This document shows positions 1-9,380 of a stretch of DNA of 16,749 bases, one piece after another. Positions within the stretch are counted from its first letter, which is position 1, and each line of letters begins with the position of its first letter. The position numbers were made by a program, and so were the translations under genes. The notes beneath the pieces were generated by a model. That model saw only the letters and a list, made by a program, of their open reading frames with translations. It had not been told where the DNA came from and did no database searches. The DNA is taken from contig QKAA01000087.1 of NCBI GenBank assembly GCA_003247275.1, positions 1 to 16,749 on the forward strand, in the 5' to 3' direction. The DNA comes from a bacterium. GTDB taxonomy: Bacteria; Patescibacteriota; Microgenomatia; UBA1400; RBG-16-45-19.

Positions 1-20
1 AATTACCTAATTAATAGATT

Positions 21-1226
21 CTAAAAGCTACTAGTTAATTGATAGATTGGCATCAAGATTGCCAATACCAAAAAAGCAACTCCCAACCCCAATATAACCA
101 TGATAAGTGGTTCTATCGCAGTCGTCAAATTCTTGATTGCATGTTCTGACTCAGATTCAAAATAACGCGCCACCTTTACCAATATTCCAGATAACTGACC
201 CGTTTCCTCACCCACTGAAACCATTTGCGATAACAGAGGAGGGAAGACTTGCTCTCTTGCCAACATGGTAGCCAAAGGCAGCCCTTTCTCCACTCCCTCT
301 GCCGTCTCCACCAATGACCGTTCAAACATAACGTTGCCTGAAGTTTTAGCCACAATTTCCAGTGCTTCTAAAATTGAAATCCCTGAAGCAGTTAGTAATG
401 CTAAAGTTCGAGTAATATCTGCCAACGCCACTTGAGTTCTCAACTTACCGTATACTGGAATTTTTAGCACGAAATTATCAATCTGTTCTCGACCGACCTT
501 CGTCCGATAATACCGCCGCAGCATGAAAACGCCTCCCCCGATTGCCGCCAAAAACATCCACCAAAACTTCTGAGCAAACCCAGAAACCGCAATCAATATC
601 TGAGTAGTAATCGGCAATTCTGCTCCAAAATCATCAAACATCTCTGTCAATTTTGGAATCACCACCACCATCATTACCACCATAACGATCAACATAACCA
701 CCAACACAATCACTGGGTAAATCAATGCTCCCTTAGTTTTAGCTGCAAACTCTCGCTTTTTTTCCTCAGTTTCCGCCAACTTCGTCAACACCTCGTCTAA
801 CTTACCTGAAGCTTCACCTGCCCTAATACTTGCGATATAAACTTCAGAAAAAACTCCTTTTCGAGCTGCCATTGCGTCAGCGAAACTTGCTCCTCCTTGA
901 ATATCTCGAAGCATTTCGTTTAATACCTTTATTAGTGCTGGCTTAGATTGAGATTGTAATATTGATAACCCATCAGACAAAGGTAAACCTGAGTTAATCA
1001 TGGTTGACAACTGTTGAGTGAAGGTCACAATGTCTTGACTACTAATCCTATTATTGAATCTTGCTAGTAAACCACTATTAGCCCCATCCACAATCGATTC
1101 CAACTTAATTACTACATAACCCCGATCCCTCAACACATTCGCCGCCGCGTGTGTATCTCTCGCCTCAACCTTCCCCTTAAGTGTCTCTCCCACCTGATCT
1201 TTAACTACATAGTTATAAAGTTGCAT
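21..1226 (-). CDS. pilC: Type IV pilus inner-membrane platform protein PilC (GspF family)
   Basis: This is the polytopic inner-membrane platform protein on which the PilB and PilT ATPases act to assemble and retract pili. The 401 residues have the family's usual length and duplicated build: a cytoplasmic N-terminal segment, a first GspF domain at about 66-190, and a second at about 270-392. Three hydrophobic segments are visible near residues 167-190, 218-236 and 371-394, the last almost at the C-terminus as is normal. The repeated GE-x-(S/T)G-x-L signature occurs once per domain, near residues 137-143 and 339-345. It is the last of three co-directional pil genes, 19 bp after pilT. No close Shine-Dalgarno is seen: an AGGGAGG inside the pilT end lies too far upstream, so translation may be coupled or leaderless. 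The family call is secure; PilC rather than GspF follows from the PilT next to it. Confidence 0.95.
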   Translation of the reverse strand: MQLYNYVVKDQVGETLKGKVEARDTHAAANVLRDRGYVVIKLESIVDGANSGLLARFNNRISSQDIVTFTQQLSTMINSGLPLSDGLSILQSQSKPALIKVLNEMLRDIQGGASFADAMAARKGVFSEVYIASIRAGEASGKLDEVLTKLAETEEKKREFAAKTKGALIYPVIVLVVMLIVMVVMMVVVIPKLTEMFDDFGAELPITTQILIAVSGFAQKFWWMFLAAIGGGVFMLRRYYRTKVGREQIDNFVLKIPVYGKLRTQVALADITRTLALLTASGISILEALEIVAKTSGNVMFERSLVETAEGVEKGLPLATMLAREQVFPPLLSQMVSVGEETGQLSGILVKVARYFESESEHAIKNLTTAIEPLIMVILGLGVAFLVLAILMPIYQLTSSF

Positions 1227-1245
1227 AAATCACTAAACCGCTAAA

Positions 1246-2313
1246 TTAATCGGTCCTCCCTTTTACTAACCGATTGAGTTCTTCTGGTCGCAAGGCATAC
1301 TGCTGGGCCACCTGCATTGACAGTTCTCCTTGTTTCACCCAAAAGGCCAAACTTGCCTCTAAACTCATCATACCTAAATCGCCGGATGTTTGTATAACGT
1401 TATCCAGCTGATGTGTCTTTCCTTCACGAATCGTATTTTTGACCGCCGGAGTCGCCAACAAAATTTCCGTCGCTGGCAACCGTCCACCTTTTGTTGCTGG
1501 CAATAACCGCTGAGCCACCACTGCCTCTAAGGCGTTTGATAGCTGCATTCGAATTTGTGGTTGTTGGTTTTCAGGAAAGACATCAATAATACGATCAATC
1601 GTTTGTGCTGCTGAATTAGTATGTAATGTGGCTAATACTAAGTGACCTGTTTCTGCCACTGTTAATGCCGCTGAAATGGTTTCATAATCTCTCATTTCAC
1701 CCACCAACACCACATCTGGATCTTCTCGCAACACCGACCGCAACGCCACTTGCCATGAATGCGTATCACCATGTAATTCTCGCTGAGAAATTACACTTTT
1801 AATTGGACTATGCACATACTCAATTGGGTCTTCAATCGTCACAATATGCGCCGTTCGATTTTCATTAATCCGCTTAATGATTGCCGCCAAAGTTGAGGAC
1901 TTACCATGACCAGTTGGGCCAGTTACCAATACAAACCCTTGTTGTAAGTCAGCAAACTGGTTATATACCGAAGGCAACCGTAATTCTTCAATTGTTCTAA
2001 TTTGATTTGGAATCAACCGCAAAGCGGCTGCTAAATTTCCTTTTTCAAAATAGGCGTTAATTCGGAAACGTCCAGCATCTCCAAATTGAAATGATAAATC
2101 AATCTCTTTATTAGCAAGCAATAATTCCTTTTGTTGTTCAGACAACAAGCTCATGGTCAACAACTTCACTTCTTCTGGAGTCAGTGGCGTCGCATCGCTC
2201 GTTGCAGACACCAACTCTCCATCAATCCGCAAAAGAGGAGGGGAACCGACTACCAGATGCAAATCTGATGCCTGATGTTGACAGGTTAACTGCAACAATT
2301 CTTCTATCTTCAT
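1246..2313 (-). CDS. pilT: Type IV pilus retraction ATPase PilT
   Basis: Hexameric secretion-superfamily ATPase that powers pilus retraction at the cytoplasmic face of the PilC platform. Numbered from the start chosen here, the protein has 355 residues. The Walker A loop is GPTGHGKSS at about 132-140, with His at a position usually occupied by Ser. The aspartate box (IEDPIEY) is near 160-166, Walker B (DVVLVGEMRD) near 200-209, and the histidine box (GHLVLATLHTN) near 223-233. The PilT-type C-terminal signature IREGKTHQLDN at about 295-305 separates it from PilB and GspE. An in-frame ATG at 2341-2343 would add ten residues and overlap pilB. The ATG at 2311-2313 is preferred because a GGAGGAG Shine-Dalgarno lies 9 nt upstream, inside the last codons of pilB, and only 4 nt separate the pilB stop from it. 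This arrangement implies translational coupling. Confidence 0.94.
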   Translation of the reverse strand: MKIEELLQLTCQHQASDLHLVVGSPPLLRIDGELVSATSDATPLTPEEVKLLTMSLLSEQQKELLLANKEIDLSFQFGDAGRFRINAYFEKGNLAAALRLIPNQIRTIEELRLPSVYNQFADLQQGFVLVTGPTGHGKSSTLAAIIKRINENRTAHIVTIEDPIEYVHSPIKSVISQRELHGDTHSWQVALRSVLREDPDVVLVGEMRDYETISAALTVAETGHLVLATLHTNSAAQTIDRIIDVFPENQQPQIRMQLSNALEAVVAQRLLPATKGGRLPATEILLATPAVKNTIREGKTHQLDNVIQTSGDLGMMSLEASLAFWVKQGELSMQVAQQYALRPEELNRLVKGRTD

Positions 2314-2317
2314 AAGA

Positions 2318-4396
2318 TCAATCTCCTCCACTTGCTTGTTCATTAGTATTAGCTATTGGATCCTGAACTAAATCCATATCCGGCTGATCTTGCGGCGAAA
2401 TTTCAGCCACTCTTAACACTTCCTCAACTGTGGTTATTCCCTCAAGTACCTTTAAAAATCCATCTTGCTTCATTAATACCATTCCTTCACTAATACCTTG
2501 TCGTTGTATATCACTGTCACTTGCCCGCTCCATAATCAGTCTACCAATTTTTTCGCTCACCGATAACACCTCATAAATTCCAATTCGCCCACTATAGCCC
2601 GTTCCACTACACTCCTCACATCCCACTCCTTTTGAAAATTGCACTTCCGTCGCACCTTTTTGCTGTGCCATCCATGCATCAAACAATGGACCCAATGCCT
2701 CTTTCACTTCCATTAATACTTCTTTTTGTGGCACATAAGTTGTCGCACAATGACTGCACACTCGCCGAACTACCCGCTGACCCATAACGCAAGTCATTGA
2801 AGAAGCTAACAAATAAGGCTCAGCTCCCATATCCAACAACCGCGGCAATGCTCCCGCCGCCGAATTAGTATGCAATGTAGAAAACACCAAATGACCTGTG
2901 AGTGATGCCTGAACCGCCAAATCTGCCGTTTCACTATCACGAATCTCTCCCACCATGATAATGTTAGGATCTTGTCGCAAGAAACTCCGCAAACCAGAAG
3001 CAAAAGTCAACCCCGCCTGATTATTAATCTGCACCTGATTAATTCCCGGCATGTTATATTCCACTGGATCTTCCAAGGTCACAATATTCACTTTTGGCGT
3101 ATTAATTTTATGCAACGCCGAATAGAGCGTCGTCGTTTTACCCGAACCAGTTGGACCAGTAATCAAAATAATTCCGTGTGGCACTTGCACTGACGACTCA
3201 AATACCTTCAATGCATTAGCTCGTAATCCCAAATCAGACAATGACGGCACCTGCTGAGTTTTCTTTAATAACCGCATCACCACTTTTTCCCCATGCACCG
3301 TCGGCAACGTTGACACGCGTAAATCCACCTCTTCTTCACCCATCTTAAAAGTAAACCGTCCATCTTGCGGTAACCGCCGCTCATCAATTTTTAAATCAGC
3401 TAGAATTTTAATTCTCGACACCACCGCATCATGAACTCCACGCGGTAAGACTAACTTTTCATGCAAAATGCCATCAATTCGATACCGAATTCGCGTCTTT
3501 TCTTCTTGAGGCTCAATGTGAACATCACTTGCCCGACCCTTCATTGCGTACGTTAGTACTGTCTCCACAATTTTAGCGATTGGCGCTTCGCGAATCACTT
3601 CACCCAATTGCGATACATCCACCACTTTTTGATTCGCTTGAGTTGTATCTTTGAGCGCCTCGGTAACTTCCGTCGACAAACTTTGTGCGTATCGCTCGTT
3701 GATGGCCAAATCTAAATCAGATTCTGTCGCCAAATGGGGGATAATTTGATATCCCGTCTTCTTTTCCACGAAATCAACTGCTCGCAAATCCAATGGGTTG
3801 GCCATAGCAATTGATAAAGTCTTATCAGCTTTATTTAAACTAAACGGCAACAATTGGTACCGCCGAGCCACTCCTTCGGGAACTTGGTTTAACGCCTCAG
3901 GAGCAGCTCCCACCTCAGATAAATTTACATAAGGAATGTGATAATATTCCGCCTTTGCATGGGCCATTTGAACATCATTCACATAGCCCCGTTGCAATAA
4001 AATCTCTTCTACTTGTTTTCCAGTAGTAATACTTTCACCCACCACCTCTTTGACAATATCTTCGCTCACCACTCCCTGTTTCACCAAAACTCCCGCTAAT
4101 CCTGAAATAGTTCCAGAAGAAGAGGCGCTCTGATGGGCAATATCGGTCGATTTAGTTTCTTCCTGAACCTTTACCGGCTGAGGCAACGCCTCAGTTTGTT
4201 CCACAACTTCATCTGGAACCTGAGGAGCTGGATCGGGTGGTGAAACAGGAGAAGGCTGAGCAGCTACCGCAGGAGCTACTGAATCCACACCAGAAGCTGC
4301 AAGTTGCGTATCAGACAATGCCGTCTGAGCTTGGTATGCAGGACCAGCAGCATCAGTCTCACGAAGAATCGTATTAGTTTGGGCAGGTATATCCAT
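2318..4396 (-). CDS. pilB: Type IV pilus assembly ATPase PilB (GspE family)
   Basis: Assembly motor ATPase that drives pilin polymerisation through PilC. The 692 residues show, in order: a low-complexity Ala/Pro/Gln/Ser-rich N-terminal extension (about 17-95), a GspE N-terminal domain (about 98-235, containing LVKQGVVSEDIVKEVV), a linker, and the ATPase core (about 265-665). Walker A is GPTGSGKTT at 414-422. The aspartate box LEDPVEY is at 441-447, Walker B NIIMVGEIRD at 478-487, and the histidine box GHLVFSTLHTN at 501-511. A tetracysteine zinc site is complete: C547-x2-C550 and C593-x2-C596. The zinc site and N-terminal domain distinguish it from the neighbouring PilT. It is first in the pilB-pilT-pilC operon and ends in TGA. 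The upstream region carries a hairpin ending about 15 nt before the start codon. The extension is longer than I would expect in a minimal PilB and ends in an acidic tail (about 669-692). Confidence 0.96.
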   Translation of the reverse strand: MDIPAQTNTILRETDAAGPAYQAQTALSDTQLAASGVDSVAPAVAAQPSPVSPPDPAPQVPDEVVEQTEALPQPVKVQEETKSTDIAHQSASSSGTISGLAGVLVKQGVVSEDIVKEVVGESITTGKQVEEILLQRGYVNDVQMAHAKAEYYHIPYVNLSEVGAAPEALNQVPEGVARRYQLLPFSLNKADKTLSIAMANPLDLRAVDFVEKKTGYQIIPHLATESDLDLAINERYAQSLSTEVTEALKDTTQANQKVVDVSQLGEVIREAPIAKIVETVLTYAMKGRASDVHIEPQEEKTRIRYRIDGILHEKLVLPRGVHDAVVSRIKILADLKIDERRLPQDGRFTFKMGEEEVDLRVSTLPTVHGEKVVMRLLKKTQQVPSLSDLGLRANALKVFESSVQVPHGIILITGPTGSGKTTTLYSALHKINTPKVNIVTLEDPVEYNMPGINQVQINNQAGLTFASGLRSFLRQDPNIIMVGEIRDSETADLAVQASLTGHLVFSTLHTNSAAGALPRLLDMGAEPYLLASSMTCVMGQRVVRRVCSHCATTYVPQKEVLMEVKEALGPLFDAWMAQQKGATEVQFSKGVGCEECSGTGYSGRIGIYEVLSVSEKIGRLIMERASDSDIQRQGISEGMVLMKQDGFLKVLEGITTVEEVLRVAEISPQDQPDMDLVQDPIANTNEQASGGD
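2323..2329 (-). promoter_or_regulatory. Shine-Dalgarno of pilT inside the 3' end of pilB
   Basis: Read on the minus strand, GGAGGAG is followed by 9 nt and ATG (2311-2313). It overlaps the Gly-Gly-Asp codons that end PilB. This is one of the few strong ribosome-binding sites in the window, and it decides the pilT start in favour of the second in-frame ATG. Confidence 0.75.
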
Positions 4397-4410
4397 TAGT
4401 TACATAATCT

Positions 4411-4445
4411 GATAAGGTAAGGAAGCAAAAAGCACCTTACTTATC
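4411..4445 (-). promoter_or_regulatory. Imperfect hairpin in the pilB leader
   Basis: GATAAGGTAAGG (4411-4422) and CCTTACTTATC (4435-4445) are reverse complements apart from one bulged base, giving an 11-bp stem with a 12-nt loop. No T-run follows on either strand, so it does not look like an intrinsic terminator. On the pilB transcript it would end about 15 nt before the start codon, close enough to affect ribosome loading. It could instead be a protein-binding palindrome. Confidence 0.5.
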
Positions 4446-4449
4446 TTAA

Positions 4450-4464
4450 AACGTACTAAACGTT
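4450..4464. repeat. Short perfect palindrome (AACGT-5-ACGTT), possible operator
   Basis: AACGT (4450-4454) and ACGTT (4460-4464) form a perfect inverted repeat with a 5-bp spacer. It lies between the divergent pilB and delta-prime genes, within the spacer of a weak candidate leftward promoter (TTAACA on the minus strand at 4464-4469, TAAGAT at 4443-4448, spacing 15). Its 3' end overlaps the candidate rightward -35 at 4463. The position suits a repressor site for both genes, but five-base arms can arise by chance. Confidence 0.25.
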
Positions 4465-4491
4465 GTTAATTTAAAATAGTAAAGATATAGT
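4463..4491 (+). promoter_or_regulatory. Sigma-70-like promoter for the delta-prime-like gene
   Basis: TTGTTA (4463-4468) and TATAGT (4486-4491) are separated by 17 bp and match the -35 and -10 consensus at 4/6 and 5/6. The expected start of transcription near 4498 leaves a leader of only about 7 nt before the ATG at 4505, and no Shine-Dalgarno is visible. A perfect 10-bp palindrome, ATAGTACTAT, overlaps the -10 at 4487-4496. Confidence 0.5.
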
Positions 4492-4504
4492 ACTATTCCA
4501 TCAT

Positions 4505-5149
4505 ATGTCATATTTACCGTCAATTCTACTTCTCTCTGAAAATGTAGAAGATTTCTTAACCACAAACTTCAACATCAACCTCAGCACCAACAACCTCGAT
4601 CTTCAAATTATCGAATCAGAAAAAAGTATTGGTATCAGCGACGTCAAAACCGCTCAAAAGTTTGCTCAATCAATTCCTGTAAAATCCGATAAAAAAATTA
4701 TTGTGTTTAAACAAGCAGAAAAATTGACCACTGAAGCTCAAAATGCCCTCCTAAAACTCCTTGAAGAACCGCCCGCATATCTTATTCTCATATTAAGTTC
4801 TCAATCCACTCATCAATTCTTGCCCACCCTTATCTCTCGCTGCCAAATAATCAAGGGTAATCATCTCCAAAAAACAATCAAGACAACTGACGCGCAAGAA
4901 TTACAACAGCTCTGTCAAAGTAAGATAGAAAGCCGACTCAATTTATTGCCATCAACTGCCAATAAAGAAGTGGCCATCGAATATTGCTCTCAATTAATTA
5001 ATCAAGCCCGATATCTCCTTAAAAACGGATCTATCAAAACTGCCCACAACCTCGAAGTTCTTACCACCTGTCTCAATCAACTACACCAAAATGCTAATCC
5101 AACTCTCGCTATTTCTGACGCCGTTCTTCGTTTAATTCCCATCACATAA
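4505..5149 (+). CDS. holB: Truncated DNA polymerase III delta-prime-like clamp-loader subunit
   Basis: Resembles the AAA+ delta-prime subunit of the clamp loader, which opens the sliding clamp at primer ends. Visible landmarks are IGISDVKTAQKF near residues 42-53, the conserved block AEKLTTEAQNALLKLLEEPP (71-90), a sensor-like LILILSS (93-99), and the SRC motif (111-113) carrying the arginine finger. The C-terminal helices ending in ISDAVLRLIP (203-212) match the end of the collar domain. At 214 residues it is far shorter than the roughly 330 of E. coli delta-prime. The P-loop portion and zinc module are missing before residue 40, and the middle lid domain appears mostly lost. Delta-prime does not hydrolyse ATP, so loss of the P-loop is compatible with function. 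It follows a plausible near-leaderless promoter and is divergent from pilB. The family call is good; the exact gene name is less certain. Confidence 0.8.
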   Translation: MSYLPSILLLSENVEDFLTTNFNINLSTNNLDLQIIESEKSIGISDVKTAQKFAQSIPVKSDKKIIVFKQAEKLTTEAQNALLKLLEEPPAYLILILSSQSTHQFLPTLISRCQIIKGNHLQKTIKTTDAQELQQLCQSKIESRLNLLPSTANKEVAIEYCSQLINQARYLLKNGSIKTAHNLEVLTTCLNQLHQNANPTLAISDAVLRLIPIT

Positions 5150-5153
5150 AAAA

Positions 5154-5177
5154 GAGAAAAAACCAGCAATTTTTCTC
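5154..5177 (+). other. AT-rich hairpin just after the delta-prime-like gene
   Basis: GAGAAAAA (5154-5161) and TTTTTCTC (5170-5177) are perfect reverse complements with an 8-nt loop, starting 4 bp after the stop codon. The T-run lies within the stem and not after it, so this is a weak terminator candidate. On the opposite strand the flanking A-run (5148-5153) would be a T-run following the stem. Confidence 0.35.
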
Positions 5178-5203
5178 GAGAAACAAACAATAGCACACCG
5201 TAA

Positions 5204-7300
<2,097 letters not shown>

Positions 7301-7349
7301 TCCAGTAATGATTGTAAAAAGGTAATACCAATAAATTTATAAGGAAACT

Positions 7350-9374
7350 ATGGACATTCAACTTATTACTCTCTACGCTGCCCCGTTAACTGCGTTAATC
7401 GCTTTGGTGTATGGCTTTTACCTCACCAAAAAGGTGCTGGCCCTTCCTGAAGGTAATAACAAATTAAAAAGTATCGCCACTGCTATTCGCGATGGTGCTA
7501 GTGCTTACTTAAACCGCCAATTTAAAGTGGTTATTCCTATCATGTTCGCTTTAGCAATCATTATTTACCTCACTTTAGGAGCTGGCACCGCTGTCACTTT
7601 CCTTATGGGAGCACTTTTTTCCGCCGCCATCGGTTATTTTGGTATGTGGATTGCTGTCCGCGCTAATGTCCGCACCGCCAATGCTGCTCAAAAAGGTCTA
7701 AATCCCGCCCTCTCTGCCGCTTTTGGCGCTGGTAGCGTTAACGGTATGCTCGTGGTTGGTTTAGATTTACTTGGACTTTCTCTTATTTATATTTGGGCCT
7801 ATCTCTCATTCATCGGTCAAGGTCCTGAAATAGTTGCCGCAGAAGCTAGCCGCGTTCTCGTTGGCTACGGTTTTGGCGCTGCCCTGCTCGCATTATTTAT
7901 GCGGGTTGGCGGAGGTATCTTTACTAAAGCTGCTGATGTTGGTGCTGACTTAGTTGGTAAAGTTGAAAAAGGTATTCCTGAAGATGATCCTCGAAATCCT
8001 GCCGTCATTGCTGATAACGTTGGTGACAATGTTGGTGACTGTGCCGGTATGGCCGCCGATGTGTTCGAATCATATGCATTAACCATCATTGCCGCCATGA
8101 TTTTAGGAGCCGCATTCTTTGGTATCGAAGGTATCGCTTTTCCACTTTTGGCTAGTGCTGGCGCTGCCCTCACTTCCATCTTTGGCTCCTTCTTTGTTAA
8201 GGCCAAAAACGATAAAGAAGATCCCTTAAATCCTTTAATGCGTGGCTTCTTTGTCTCCGCCTTTTCCGCTGTCATCTTATTCATGCTTCTAGCCATCTTT
8301 TTACTCGGTAATGCCACTGCTGGGTATGCCACTATTGTTGGTATTGTAGCTATGATCGCCCTCCTCTATATCACCAAGTATTACACCGGTCCCGGAGCTC
8401 CTCCCGTTGTTGGCATTGCTAAAGCCTCCGAAACTGGAGCTGGCACTAACCTTATTGCCGGTATGTCATACGGCATGGAATCAGCTTTCGTATCTGGCAT
8501 TGTCATCGCCGCCACCATCCTTATTGGCCACCTTCTTCTTGGCTTCTATGGCATCGCTTTAGCTGGTATGGGTATGCTTGCGACAGCCGGCATTATCCTT
8601 TCCCTCGACACCTTCGGACCTATTTCCGACAACGCTCAAGGCATGGTCGAAATGGCCGGCTTAAACAAAAAAGCCGCTGATGTTACCACCGCTCTTGATT
8701 CTGTGGGCAATACCACCAAAGCTCTTACCAAAGGCTTTGCCGTTGGCTCCGCCGCTGTGGCCGCCAGCTCTTTATTTGCCACTTACTTTGAAGCCACTGG
8801 CTTGGAAACCATCAACATCGCTGAACCAAAAGTCTTTATTGGTTTATTGCTCGGTAGCGCCTTGCCCTTCCTCTTTTCTTCTCGCCTGATTGGTTCTGTC
8901 GGCCGCGCCGCAGTTGCTGTGGTCATCGAAGTTCGACGCCAATTCAAAGAAATCAAAGGTATCATGAAAGGTACAGCTACCCCCGACTATTCCAAAGCAG
9001 TTGAAATTGTTACCATCGCCGCTCAACGCGAATTAGCCATTCCTGCTGCCATCGTCATTTCATCGCCAATTGTTGTTAGTCTCCTTGGAGCTGAAGCTTT
9101 AGGCGGGTTCTTGGGCAGTACCGTTGCTACTGGCCTCATGCTTGATCTGTATATGTGTAACACTGGCGGAGCTTGGGATAACGCTAAAAAATTCGTCGAA
9201 GATGGCAATTTTGGCGGCAAAGGTTCTGAGACCCACAAAGCTGCCGTCGTTGGCGACACTGTGGGTGATCCCTTAAAAGACACCTCCGGTCCAGCTTTAA
9301 ATCCTATGATGAAAATTGTCCAAATCGTTGCTCTTCTCATCGCTCCTTATGTAATTACCATGATCGGCAAATAA
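7350..9374 (+). CDS. hppA: Membrane-bound proton-translocating pyrophosphatase, K+-independent type
   Basis: Homodimeric integral membrane enzyme that couples hydrolysis of pyrophosphate to ion pumping. The 674 residues, rich in hydrophobic helices, fit the family's length and its usual 16 or so helices. Substrate and Mg-binding motifs are visible: DVGADLVGKVEKG with PEDDPRNP (197-217), ADNVGDNVGDCAGMAADVFE (221-240), DTFGPISDNAQGM (420-432), and GDTVGDPLKDTSGP (635-648). In the segment GNTTKALTKG (453-462), Lys-457 and Thr-460 occupy the positions that are Ala and Gly/Ala in K+-dependent enzymes, so this should be the K+-independent class. Those known so far pump protons. A short-spaced AAGGA (7341-7345) precedes the ATG. 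It lies 49 bp after gyrB and 6 bp before gyrA, an unusual place for this gene, and probably shares their transcript. Confidence 0.96.
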   Translation: MDIQLITLYAAPLTALIALVYGFYLTKKVLALPEGNNKLKSIATAIRDGASAYLNRQFKVVIPIMFALAIIIYLTLGAGTAVTFLMGALFSAAIGYFGMWIAVRANVRTANAAQKGLNPALSAAFGAGSVNGMLVVGLDLLGLSLIYIWAYLSFIGQGPEIVAAEASRVLVGYGFGAALLALFMRVGGGIFTKAADVGADLVGKVEKGIPEDDPRNPAVIADNVGDNVGDCAGMAADVFESYALTIIAAMILGAAFFGIEGIAFPLLASAGAALTSIFGSFFVKAKNDKEDPLNPLMRGFFVSAFSAVILFMLLAIFLLGNATAGYATIVGIVAMIALLYITKYYTGPGAPPVVGIAKASETGAGTNLIAGMSYGMESAFVSGIVIAATILIGHLLLGFYGIALAGMGMLATAGIILSLDTFGPISDNAQGMVEMAGLNKKAADVTTALDSVGNTTKALTKGFAVGSAAVAASSLFATYFEATGLETINIAEPKVFIGLLLGSALPFLFSSRLIGSVGRAAVAVVIEVRRQFKEIKGIMKGTATPDYSKAVEIVTIAAQRELAIPAAIVISSPIVVSLLGAEALGGFLGSTVATGLMLDLYMCNTGGAWDNAKKFVEDGNFGGKGSETHKAAVVGDTVGDPLKDTSGPALNPMMKIVQIVALLIAPYVITMIGK

Positions 9375-9380
9375 CAGCCT

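Noticed and set aside
2314..2343. pilT starting at the upstream ATG (2341-2343)
   Set aside because: It would overlap pilB by 26 bp with no ribosome-binding site, while the ATG at 2311-2313 has a strong one.
7865..8332. 155-codon open frame antisense to hppA
   Set aside because: It mirrors the biased codons of hppA, has no recognisable protein features and lies wholly inside a well-identified gene.
9023..9340. Antisense open frame over the hppA 3' end, and similar frames inside gyrA, gyrB and the methyltransferase gene
   Set aside because: All are shadows of conserved coding sequence in other frames, with no start signals of their own.
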